DNA of 7,527 bases from an uncultured Alphaproteobacteria bacterium (GTDB lineage Bacteria; Pseudomonadota; Alphaproteobacteria; Bin95): NCBI GenBank assembly GCA_913060845.1, contig CAJXVF010000103.1, positions 1 to 7,527 on the forward strand, in the 5' to 3' direction. Both the position numbers and the translations under genes were made by a program. Shown piece after piece: positions 1-5,712 of this stretch (position 1 is the stretch's first letter; the number at the start of each line of letters is the position of its first letter). Under the pieces are notes generated by a model that had not been told where the DNA came from, searched no databases, and worked only from the letters and a program-made list of their open reading frames with translations.

Positions 1-50
1 GATCTACACCTCTCTATTCGTCGGCAGCGTCAGATGTGTATAAGAGACAG
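1..50 (+). other. Nextera P5-side adapter remnant (non-biological)
   Basis: This is library adapter, not genome. Positions 1-9 (GATCTACAC) are the end of the Illumina P5 sequence, 10-17 (CTCTCTAT) match a Nextera i5 index (S502/N502 type), 18-31 are the read-1 linker TCGTCGGCAGCGTC, and 32-50 (AGATGTGTATAAGAGACAG) are the 19-bp Tn5 mosaic end. The match is exact and in order. Any reading frame crossing position 50 is artefactual; the minus-strand frame here gives the peptide CLLYTSDAADE. Confidence 0.98.
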
Positions 51-475
51 TTGCGGGAGGGCGGCATAACCATCGCCTTGCCTTCAACCACAGGCTTGCC
101 TTTGACGAGGCAGGTGGTCTTCAGCGTGACGCGGCGTTTTTCAAGATTGATATCAGTCACTTCCGCAACTGCTGTCACCGTATCACCAGGGCGAACAGGG
201 GCTTTGAAGCAGAGTGTCTGGGAAAGATAGATGGCACCAGGGCCGGGCATCCGCGCGCCTAGCACAGCGGAAATGAACGCCGCCGACAGCATCCCATGGG
301 CGATCCGGCCCTTGAACATGGATTCAGCAGCAAACTCATCATCCAAGTGAACAGGGTTCGTGTCGCCGGAAATGCCTGCATACAGCGTGATATCTGCGTC
401 GGTCACCGTCTTGGCGAAGCTTTCCGTCTGGCCGACGGTTAGGTCTGCGATGAAATAGCCGCCAGCGGAAGCCAT
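51..475 (-). CDS. MaoC/PhaJ-like (R)-specific enoyl-CoA hydratase, 3' end cut by contig end
   Basis: The protein is a single hot-dog-fold MaoC-family hydratase. Relatives add water to trans-2-enoyl-CoA to give (R)-3-hydroxyacyl-CoA, in fatty-acid metabolism or polyhydroxyalkanoate supply, in the cytoplasm. The hydratase motif is clear: ISGDTNPVHLD at residues 36-45, with the presumed catalytic pair Asp38 and His43, followed by GRIAHGML (56-63), which is typical of the family. The ATG at 473-475 is preferred because GAAGGA lies 9 nt upstream (485-490); an in-frame GTG at 494-496 would add seven residues that do not look like the family. The last fully genomic codon is Arg141 (53-55). Single-domain members are about 130-150 residues, so almost the whole protein is present and only the stop is missing. 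The apparent continuation past Arg141 is adapter translation. It lies 72 nt downstream of the pterin dehydratase on the same strand and may be co-transcribed with it. The true acyl-CoA substrate cannot be read from the sequence. Confidence 0.88.
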
Positions 476-484
476 GGGCGATGT

Positions 485-490
485 TCCTTC
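485..490 (-). promoter_or_regulatory. Ribosome binding site of the MaoC-like hydratase
   Basis: Read on the minus strand this is GAAGGA, 9 nt before the ATG at 473-475. It decides the start in favour of that ATG over the GTG at 494-496, which lies upstream of the site and has no comparable purine-rich stretch before it. Confidence 0.6.
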
Positions 491-546
491 ATTCACGTAG
501 ATTGCGGCAGTTTTTAGCCTAAAGCGCAGCCTAGGGCTATGCGGCG

Positions 547-552
547 ATTATA
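547..552 (-). promoter_or_regulatory. Possible -10 element (TATAAT) before the MaoC-like gene
   Basis: A perfect TATAAT hexamer on the minus strand overlaps the stop codon of the pterin dehydratase gene, about 72 nt before the hydratase ATG. No convincing -35 hexamer is seen 16-18 nt upstream, so it may be chance in an AT-richer gap. If real, it would allow the hydratase to be transcribed separately from the gene before it. Confidence 0.25.
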
Positions 553-838
553 CAGCGATTCGATCCATAAATTTGGCTAACCGAATATCCAAGTCTGTGA
601 CGCCGCCAACGCTATGGGTCGTCAGTGTGACATTGACTGTGCTGTAGACATTAGACCATTCAGGATGATGATCCATACGTTCAGCCATCAGTGCAGATTG
701 CGTCATGAAACCAAAGGCTTCTACAAATGTCTTAAATTTGAATTCACGGTGAATTGCCGCGCGACCTTCAACGCCAGCCCAACTGTCCAGGGACTTCAGC
801 GCCGTTTCGACCGCCTCTGCTGTAAGCTTATCCGGCAT
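548..838 (-). CDS. phhB: Pterin-4a-carbinolamine dehydratase (4a-hydroxytetrahydrobiopterin dehydratase)
   Basis: This 96-residue cytoplasmic protein belongs to the PCD/DCoH family, which dehydrates 4a-hydroxytetrahydropterin after aromatic amino acid hydroxylation so that the cofactor can be recycled. The signature is complete: ERMDHHPEWSNVY at residues 53-65 with the active-site His57-His58-Pro59, then His75 in TLTTHSVGG, then the closing helix DLDIRLAKFMDRIA. The length equals that of typical bacterial members. The ATG at 836-838 (MPDKL) is chosen because it gives the family length and has GGGA 6 nt upstream; an ATG at 848-850 would add four residues, and reading further upstream gives a non-family extension. 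No phenylalanine hydroxylase (phhA) gene is in view, so the substrate pathway here is inferred from the family; isolated PCD genes are common and some have been tied to molybdopterin metabolism. The symbol follows the family name. Confidence 0.93.
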   Translation of the reverse strand: MPDKLTAEAVETALKSLDSWAGVEGRAAIHREFKFKTFVEAFGFMTQSALMAERMDHHPEWSNVYSTVNVTLTTHSVGGVTDLDIRLAKFMDRIAV

Positions 839-876
839 GCTATATCCCATATTCAGCGCAGCTTGGCAGGGCCAGA
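839..876. promoter_or_regulatory. 38-bp divergent gap between phhB and the metallopeptidase-family gene
   Basis: Only 38 bp separate the two divergent start codons, so any promoter for either gene must overlap the beginning of the other. I see a GCAGGG stretch just before the ATG at 877 that could serve as a weak ribosome binding site, and GGGA before phhB on the other strand. No clear pair of -35 and -10 hexamers is present inside the gap. Confidence 0.4.
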
Positions 877-1272
877 ATGACAGACCCCGACCTTCCGCCA
901 TCATTAGACGACATCGCAGCGCTCGCCGCTACTGCGCTCGATCGCTTGCCTGCACATTTTGCGGACCCGATCCGCCACGTCCCGATCATCGTCGAAGACT
1001 TTCCGGCCGCTGATGTGATGCGGGTGATGGCCCTAGAAAGCCCATTTGACATTATGGGCCTCTATCACGGCGTTGATCTCGCCTCGAAATCAGGCAGCGC
1101 CGCGTCAGAGGACCTGGACCGAATTTTTCTCTATCGCCGACCGATCTTGGACTACTGGTGCGAGACAGCGGAGTCGCTATCCCACGTTGTCGCCCATGTT
1201 CTGATCCACGAAATCGGCCACCATTTCGGCCTTTCGGACGATGACATGGAGGCGATTGAGGCAGGCACTTAA
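877..1272 (+). CDS. Small zincin-like metallopeptidase-family protein (Pfam zincin_1 / DUF1025 type)
   Basis: The 131-residue protein has no signal peptide or membrane segment and should be cytoplasmic. Its C-terminal HEIGHHFGLSDDDMEAIE (residues 111-128) contains the HExxH zinc-binding motif (His111, Glu112, His115) followed by GLSDxD, where an acidic residue may supply a further ligand. Upstream blocks ESPFDIMGLYHGV (54-66) and RIFLYRRPILDYW (82-94) are also hallmarks of this compact family, seen widely in alphaproteobacteria and actinobacteria. The family is known from structure as a minimal zincin fold, but to my knowledge substrates and proteolytic activity are not established, so 'peptidase' rests on the motif. 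The protein is full length for the family, which normally ends shortly after the zinc motif. It is divergent from phhB and convergent with uvrA; its TAA ends 3 bp from the uvrA stop. Confidence 0.9.
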   Translation: MTDPDLPPSLDDIAALAATALDRLPAHFADPIRHVPIIVEDFPAADVMRVMALESPFDIMGLYHGVDLASKSGSAASEDLDRIFLYRRPILDYWCETAESLSHVVAHVLIHEIGHHFGLSDDDMEAIEAGT

Positions 1273-1275
1273 ATT

Positions 1276-4161
1276 TTACGCGGATTTCCGGCGGCTTTTC
1301 TTCGGCTTCACATATGCCGATAGGAAATGGCCTGTGTAGCTGCCTTCCGCACCGGCAATCTCTTCCGGTGTGCCAGAGGCGACAACCTCGCCACCGCCAT
1401 CGCCGCCTTCGGGGCCAAGGTCGATCACCCAATCAGCCGTTTTGATGACTTCCAGGTTATGCTCAATGACGATGACGGTATTCCCCTGGTCAACCAGGGC
1501 CGCCAGCACCTCTAGCAGTTTACGGACATCCTCAAAGTGCAATCCGGTTGTTGGCTCATCCAGGATATAGACCGTCCGTCCGGTAGCGCGTTTGGAGAGT
1601 TCCTTCGCTAATTTCACGCGCTGCGCCTCACCACCAGAGAGGGTCGTCGCTTGTTGGCCAATCTTCACATAGCCAAGTCCAACGCGCTCCAACGTCACAA
1701 GCTTGTCGCGGATGGAGGGCACGGCGCTGAACTCTTTGGCACCTTCTTCTACTGTTAAATCAAGCACATCAGCGATAGATCTGCCACGATACTTAACCTC
1801 TAGTGTTTCCCGATTATAGCGTTTGCCTTTGCAGACATCGCATTCGACATAAACATCCGGCAGGAAGTGCATCTCGATTTTGATAACGCCGTCGCCTTGG
1901 CACGCTTCGCAGCGCCCGCCCTTCACATTAAAGCTAAAACGACCAGGCTTGTAGCCGCGCGTTTTGGCTTCGGGCAGTCCAGCGAACCAATCACGGATCG
2001 GCGTGAAGGCACCGGTATATGTGGCGGGGTTTGAGCGGGGCGTGCGGCCAATTGGCGATTGGTCGATATCAATAACCTTGTCGAGATATTCAACGCCCTT
2101 GATATCATCATGTGGCGCAGGTGCAGCCCGGGAGCCCATAACCCTGCGGGCCAGTGCCTTGTAAAGTGTGTCCACCACCAAGGACGACTTGCCGCCGCCG
2201 GAAACCCCGGTCACGCAGGTTAGGACGCCAAGCGGGAAGGTCGCGTTGACATTTTTCAGATTGTTGCCGGTAGCGCCCACCACCTTCAGCGCTTTGCCAT
2301 TGCCTTTGCGCCGCTTGTCCGGGATCGGAATCTGCTTCATCCCCGTCAGGTATTGCCCTGTCAGACTGTCCGGCGAGGCCATGATGTCCTCTGGCGTTCC
2401 GAAGGCAACCACATGGCCGCCGTGGATCCCGGCGGCTGGTCCCATATCGACGACATAGTCAGCTTGCCGGATCGCATCCTCATCATGCTCAACAACAATG
2501 ACCGTGTTGCCGAGATCACGCAGCCGCGTCAACGTGCCAAGCAGGCGTTCATTGTCTTTCTGGTGCAGGCCAATGGATGGCTCATCCAACACATACAGAA
2601 CACCCGTCAATCCAGAACCAATCTGGGAGGCGAGGCGGATGCGCTGGCTTTCACCGCCGGACAGGGTGCCAGACCCACGGGAGAGCGTGAGGTATCCAAG
2701 CCCAACATCAACCAGAAAGCCCAGCCTGTCGTTGATTTCTCGAAGAATGCGCTCGCCGATCTCAAGCTGCTTCTGATTAAGGCTCTCCGGCAGCGCCATA
2801 AACCAGTCACGGGCCGCCAGTACGGAAAGATTGGCGATGCCAGAAACATCCTCCATCGCGACTTTCACAGCCAAGGCTTCGGGCTTCAGGCGCTTGCCAT
2901 CGCAGACGTGACAGGGTGCGGCTGACATATATTTAGAAATTTCTTCGCGCGCCCAGGCGCTATCCGTCTCGCTGAAACGGCGTTCAAGATTGTTCGCAAC
3001 ACCCTCAAACGGCTTCTCGACTTTGTATGAGCGTAGGCCGTCATCATACTTGATCGCGATAGGCGTCACGCCGGAGCCGTAGAGAACAGTGTCCCGCATG
3101 TCTTCCGGCAATTCGCCAAACGGCGTTTTCATGGACTGCTTATAGTGTCGGCAGATGCCTTCCAGCGTTTGCTCATAATAGGAGGAGCTGGAGCCGGACC
3201 AGGGAGCTACCGCGCCATCTTTCAGGCTGAGCAGCGGGTTTGGAATAACCAGTTGCGGGTCACAATGCTGCTCGACGCCAAGGCCATCGCAGGCCGGGCA
3301 AGCGCCAAACGGGTTGTTGAACGAAAACAGGCGCGGCTCAATCTCCGGGATCGTAAACCCAGAAACAGGGCAAGCGAAACGGCTGGAGAAAATCGTTTGT
3401 GCGCCATCATCCGCATTCTCAGCGACAGCGAGGCCGTCCGTCAGGCCAATCGCCGTTTCCAGCGAGTCGGCAAGGCGGTCGCTTGCATCGGCGCGAACAA
3501 CGAAACGATCCACCACCACATCAATGTCGTGTTTGTAGGTCTTTTTCAGCGCCGGCGCGTCTTCAATCAGCATCACGTCGCCGTCGATTTTGACACGCTG
3601 GAAGCCTTTGCGAGACAATTCCGCCAGTTCTTTGCGGAACTCGCCTTTGCGACCGCGCACGATAGGGGCAAGGAGCAATAAACGCGTGCCTTCATCCATC
3701 GCGAGCACCCGATCCGCCATCTGACTGATGGTCTGGCTCTCAATCGGTAGGCCGGTGGCGGGAGAATACGGAATACCCGTCCGCGCCCAGAGTAGGCGCA
3801 TATAGTCATAAATTTCAGTGACAGTGCCGACGGTGGAGCGCGGATTGCGGCTGGTGGTTTTCTGCTCAATGGAAATCGCGGGCGAAAGGCCTTCGATAAG
3901 GTCTACGTCCGGTTTGCTCATCAGCTCTAGGAACTGGCGGGCGTATGCGGACAAGCTTTCTACATAGCGGCGCTGGCCCTCGGCATAGATGGTGTCGAAC
4001 GCCAGGCTGGATTTGCCGGAGCCCGAAAGGCCAGTGATCACCACGAGCTTATCGCGCGGTAGATCAACATCCACGTTCTGCAGGTTATGTTCCCGCGCGC
4101 CCCGGACGGAGATCGTCTTCAGGCTGGATGGTTGATAGTTCGCGGCGGTTTTTTTTGCCAT
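1276..4161 (-). CDS. uvrA: Excinuclease ABC subunit A (UvrA)
   Basis: This 961-residue cytoplasmic ATPase recognises bulky DNA lesions, loads UvrB, and starts nucleotide excision repair with UvrB and UvrC. Both ABC modules are intact: Walker A GLSGSGKS (44-51) with signature LSGGE (500-504) and Walker B VLDEP (524-528); second Walker A GVSGGGKS (652-659), signature LSGGE (841-845) and Walker B ILDEP (866-870). The C-terminal zinc finger has all four ligands (Cys751, Cys754, Cys774, Cys777). The first finger has Cys264, Cys288 and Cys291, but Ser267 replaces the second cysteine of the E. coli type. The start at 4159-4161 (MAKKTA) has AAGGAG 10 nt upstream and suits the family length; the frame stays open further upstream through the intergenic region but shows no UvrA similarity there. 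The gene is divergent from ssb, with a LexA-type box between them. The tail [10 protein letters not shown] is basic. No frameshift or internal stop is seen. Confidence 0.98.
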   Translation of the reverse strand: MAKKTAANYQPSSLKTISVRGAREHNLQNVDVDLPRDKLVVITGLSGSGKSSLAFDTIYAEGQRRYVESLSAYARQFLELMSKPDVDLIEGLSPAISIEQKTTSRNPRSTVGTVTEIYDYMRLLWARTGIPYSPATGLPIESQTISQMADRVLAMDEGTRLLLLAPIVRGRKGEFRKELAELSRKGFQRVKIDGDVMLIEDAPALKKTYKHDIDVVVDRFVVRADASDRLADSLETAIGLTDGLAVAENADDGAQTIFSSRFACPVSGFTIPEIEPRLFSFNNPFGACPACDGLGVEQHCDPQLVIPNPLLSLKDGAVAPWSGSSSSYYEQTLEGICRHYKQSMKTPFGELPEDMRDTVLYGSGVTPIAIKYDDGLRSYKVEKPFEGVANNLERRFSETDSAWAREEISKYMSAAPCHVCDGKRLKPEALAVKVAMEDVSGIANLSVLAARDWFMALPESLNQKQLEIGERILREINDRLGFLVDVGLGYLTLSRGSGTLSGGESQRIRLASQIGSGLTGVLYVLDEPSIGLHQKDNERLLGTLTRLRDLGNTVIVVEHDEDAIRQADYVVDMGPAAGIHGGHVVAFGTPEDIMASPDSLTGQYLTGMKQIPIPDKRRKGNGKALKVVGATGNNLKNVNATFPLGVLTCVTGVSGGGKSSLVVDTLYKALARRVMGSRAAPAPHDDIKGVEYLDKVIDIDQSPIGRTPRSNPATYTGAFTPIRDWFAGLPEAKTRGYKPGRFSFNVKGGRCEACQGDGVIKIEMHFLPDVYVECDVCKGKRYNRETLEVKYRGRSIADVLDLTVEEGAKEFSAVPSIRDKLVTLERVGLGYVKIGQQATTLSGGEAQRVKLAKELSKRATGRTVYILDEPTTGLHFEDVRKLLEVLAALVDQGNTVIVIEHNLEVIKTADWVIDLGPEGGDGGGEVVASGTPEEIAGAEGSYTGHFLSAYVKPKKSRRKSA

Positions 4162-4171
4162 GCCAATAGAG

Positions 4172-4177
4172 CTCCTT
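4172..4177 (-). promoter_or_regulatory. Ribosome binding site of uvrA
   Basis: On the minus strand this reads AAGGAG, 10 nt before the ATG at 4159-4161. It fixes the uvrA start and argues against the 54-codon upstream extension that the open frame would allow. Confidence 0.75.
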
Positions 4178-4287
4178 TGCGGCCCGTTATATGGACGGAT
4201 CACGCTGCTGGTTCCAAGCGCCTTCGTTGTGGACAAGTCAAGAATGTCCGCTAGCGCCGCTCTTAGCGCGGGGCTACAGTTAGCTTT

Positions 4288-4302
4288 GAACAATAATCGA
4301 AC
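4288..4302. promoter_or_regulatory. LexA-binding SOS box, alphaproteobacterial type (GAAC-N7-GAAC)
   Basis: The sequence GAACAATAATCGAAC is a perfect direct repeat of GAAC with a 7-bp spacer; on the uvrA strand it reads GTTC-N7-GTTC, the LexA operator described for Alphaproteobacteria. It ends 44 bp before the ssb ATG and starts 126 bp before the uvrA ATG. In many bacteria uvrA is an SOS gene, and the divergent uvrA-ssb pair with a shared LexA site is known from E. coli, though with a different operator. The presence of the box is direct observation; binding and its effect on each gene are inferred. Confidence 0.8.
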
Positions 4303-4334
4303 GATTCCCTGTGGAGCGAACACGTTCCAGTGTT

Positions 4335-4338
4335 GGAG
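4335..4338 (+). promoter_or_regulatory. Ribosome binding site of ssb
   Basis: GGAG stands 8 nt before the ATG at 4347-4349, with a second purine patch AAGG at 4341-4344. It supports the start MSGSVNKV, which aligns with the usual SSB N-terminus, over the in-frame GTG at 4311. Confidence 0.6.
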
Positions 4339-4346
4339 ATAAGGCC

Positions 4347-4898
4347 ATGTCCGGCAGCGTCAATAAGGTCATTCTAGTTGGTAATCTGGGCCGTGACCCT
4401 GAATTCACTCAAACGCAGGATGGGCGCCGTTTCGGTCGCCTATCTATCGCGACGTCCGAACGTTGGCGGGACCGTGGCTCCGGCGAGCGCCGTGAGCAGA
4501 CGGAATGGCATCGCGTTGTCATCTTCAATGAAAACCTCGTTGACGTGGCGGAGCGGTTTCTTCGCAAAGGCTCCAAGGTTTATATCGAAGGCCAGCTGCA
4601 AACGCGCAAATGGCAGGATCAATCTGGTAATGACCGCTATTCTACGGAAGTGGTTTTGGGCCGGTTCCGTGGTGAGCTGACAATGTTGGATGGCCGTCAG
4701 GACGGCGAATCTGGCAGCGGCGGGGGTGGCGGAGACTACGCCAGTTCAGGCGACGGCGACTATGGCAGCAGCAGCGTCAGTAGCAGCGGGGGACAGAAAT
4801 CTTCCGGCGGTGGGCAGCAACGCTCAAGCGGCGGCGGTGGCGGCCGGGATGAAACCCGCGCAGCGCCAATGGATCTCGACGACGACATTCCGTTCTAA
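4347..4898 (+). CDS. ssb: Single-stranded DNA-binding protein (SSB)
   Basis: The 183-residue protein binds single-stranded DNA during replication, repair and recombination and recruits partner proteins through its C-terminal tip. Residues 1 to about 115 form the OB fold, with the classic start [24 protein letters not shown] (50-58) and [13 protein letters not shown] (77-89). Trp40, Trp54 and Trp89 correspond to the DNA-stacking tryptophans of E. coli SSB. Residues about 116-170 are a disordered linker very rich in Gly and Ser. The protein ends with the acidic tip DLDDDIPF (176-183), the canonical docking peptide. The Gly-rich linker opens a long alanine-rich shadow frame in +1, which is not a gene. 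It is divergent from uvrA across a LexA box, and the next gene starts 4 nt after its stop. Confidence 0.98.
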   Translation: MSGSVNKVILVGNLGRDPEFTQTQDGRRFGRLSIATSERWRDRGSGERREQTEWHRVVIFNENLVDVAERFLRKGSKVYIEGQLQTRKWQDQSGNDRYSTEVVLGRFRGELTMLDGRQDGESGSGGGGGDYASSGDGDYGSSSVSSSGGQKSSGGGQQRSSGGGGGRDETRAAPMDLDDDIPF

Positions 4899-4902
4899 GC
4901 TG

Positions 4903-5607
4903 ATGCAAGTCCGCCAGACAATCCGGTTCGTTGCGTTAACCGCGCTTTGCATGGCGGCAACGCCTGCTTTGGCGGAAGATTCGCCTCTGGCACCAGCAGA
5001 TGCAGTTGCGGATCGCGTTAATCCAACCGGCGTTACCGGCATGTACCGCTGCGCTGTCGGCGATGCAGCAACCGTTCGATTTAGCTTCACTGGATTCGAC
5101 GACGGTCAGCACCGGATTGAAGAAAGCCTGGGCGGACGGGATCGGCGGACATCGCGCTACCCCTGGCAACTGGCGACGGCAACCCTCTATCGGGAGCGCA
5201 TGAGCGGGCAGGGCGCTGCAAAGTTCCGTCGTCTCACTGGCTCTCTGCGTTTGCTGCAGGAACTCAAACCTGGGCTCATCTCAGCAAACTATGCTGAAGC
5301 GCCGCTCGACGGCTCAACAGTGCCGCTGGAATGGCGCTATGACGTGCGCGTCAAAGGCCGCGCCGCCAGCTTTGCGCCGGGTGGTCTCGGCGAAGTCACA
5401 ATTGTTCAGATTGAAGAACAGCGCACCCGATATGTGGATGCCCAGCAGAACCCGCTAGCGCTCTCTGAAGCCGCTGCAGGGTTCGATGTGACCGAGGTGG
5501 CGACGGTCTCTTGCGCGCCGAAACTCGGCCTTGCGCTCAGGATTGAGCGCAAGCGGGAAGGACGGGTTATCGAAGCCTGTTCGCTCGCCGAATATAAGCG
5601 CGGATAG
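4903..5607 (+). CDS. Exported protein of unknown function, closely linked to ssb
   Basis: I do not recognise this 234-residue protein. Its N-terminus is a good Sec signal peptide: positively charged MQVRQTIR, hydrophobic FVALTALCMAA, and a probable signal peptidase I site ALA|ED after residue 24. The mature part should therefore be periplasmic, with no further membrane segment. It contains three cysteines (50, 204, 226), the first soon after the signal (GMYRC), so one disulfide is possible. It is rich in Arg, Glu and alternating hydrophobic residues, suggesting beta structure, but has no catalytic motif I can identify. The ATG at 4903 is only 4 nt after the ssb stop and has no good Shine-Dalgarno sequence, so translation may depend on coupling with ssb. 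The frame is open upstream through the ssb linker, but that extension is a low-complexity shadow and would bury the signal peptide. A short gap then leads to gyrA. A function in DNA metabolism should not be assumed from position. Confidence 0.82.
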   Translation: MQVRQTIRFVALTALCMAATPALAEDSPLAPADAVADRVNPTGVTGMYRCAVGDAATVRFSFTGFDDGQHRIEESLGGRDRRTSRYPWQLATATLYRERMSGQGAAKFRRLTGSLRLLQELKPGLISANYAEAPLDGSTVPLEWRYDVRVKGRAASFAPGGLGEVTIVQIEEQRTRYVDAQQNPLALSEAAAGFDVTEVATVSCAPKLGLALRIERKREGRVIEACSLAEYKRG

Positions 5608-5712
5608 GCACATATTTCACGCTGCTGAAGGTTTCAGTTCTCCGTTGAAACAGCTATAGTTTTTGACGAATCAGGTGGCTCGTGAAGCCGCTATTTTATT
5701 AGGAGAATCTTG
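5608..5712 (+). promoter_or_regulatory. gyrA upstream region with possible -10 and imperfect hairpin
   Basis: This 105-bp gap is AT-richer than its surroundings. TATAGT at 5655-5660 resembles a -10 hexamer, but the -35 region before it is poor. An inverted repeat GTTTCA (5631-5636) / TGAAAC (5646-5651) with a 9-nt loop can be extended by GCT (5624-5626) / AGC (5652-5654) across a 4-nt bulge, and five T residues follow at 5660-5664. It could be a weak terminator for the ssb transcript or a control element for gyrA; the low GC content and the gap before the T run argue against a strong terminator. Confidence 0.35.
5701..5705 (+). promoter_or_regulatory. Ribosome binding site of gyrA
   Basis: AGGAG lies 7 nt before the GTG at 5713-5715. 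This spacing decides the start: the in-frame TTG directly before it (5710-5712) is too close, and the first in-frame ATG (5773-5775) would remove conserved N-terminal residues. Confidence 0.8.

Larger units (their letters stand above)
4162..4346. promoter_or_regulatory. uvrA-ssb divergent intergenic region
   Basis: This 185-bp region must hold promoters for both genes. It contains the LexA-type box at 4288-4302, the uvrA ribosome binding site, and the ssb ribosome binding site. On the ssb strand an AATAAT hexamer (4292-4297) lies inside the box, matches TATAAT at five of six positions, and could act as a -10 about 50 nt before the ATG, though no good -35 lies upstream. On the uvrA strand a TTGACT hexamer (4236-4241) resembles a -35 but lacks a matching -10. 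Exact transcription starts cannot be assigned. Confidence 0.6.

Noticed and set aside
1..50. Tn5 mosaic ends at both window ends as evidence of a natural transposon
   Set aside because: They are joined to Illumina linkers and index octamers, so they come from library preparation and not from a mobile element.
36..230. Plus-strand open frame beginning MYKRQ
   Set aside because: Its first codons lie in the adapter and the rest is antisense to the hydratase gene; no family features.
516..538. Short repeated and inverted AGCCTA / AGCC-TAG-GGCT elements between phhB and the hydratase gene
   Set aside because: Arms are only 4-5 bp and no T run follows on the minus strand, so neither a terminator nor a binding site can be supported.
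1484..1499. Perfect 7-bp inverted repeat CCCTGGT-CA-ACCAGGG
   Set aside because: It lies inside conserved uvrA coding sequence (LVDQGNT region), so it is explained by codons; no T run follows.
2353..2925. Long plus-strand open frame inside uvrA, and similar ones at 3145-3681 and elsewhere
   Set aside because: They are antisense to well-conserved UvrA sequence and show no family motif or ribosome binding site.
4162..4323. N-terminal extension of UvrA by 54 residues
   Set aside because: The frame is open by chance through the intergenic region. The ATG at 4161 has a strong ribosome binding site and gives the normal UvrA length, and the extension crosses the SOS box.
4318..4327. GAAC-AC-GTTC inverted repeat near the ssb start as a second LexA site
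   Set aside because: The spacing and inverted orientation fit neither the GTTC-N7-GTTC type nor the CGAAC-N4-GTTCG type of LexA operator.
4690..4902. N-terminal extension of the exported protein into ssb
   Set aside because: The alanine-rich sequence is the shifted frame of the Gly/Ser-rich SSB linker, and using it would place a clear signal peptide in the middle of the protein.
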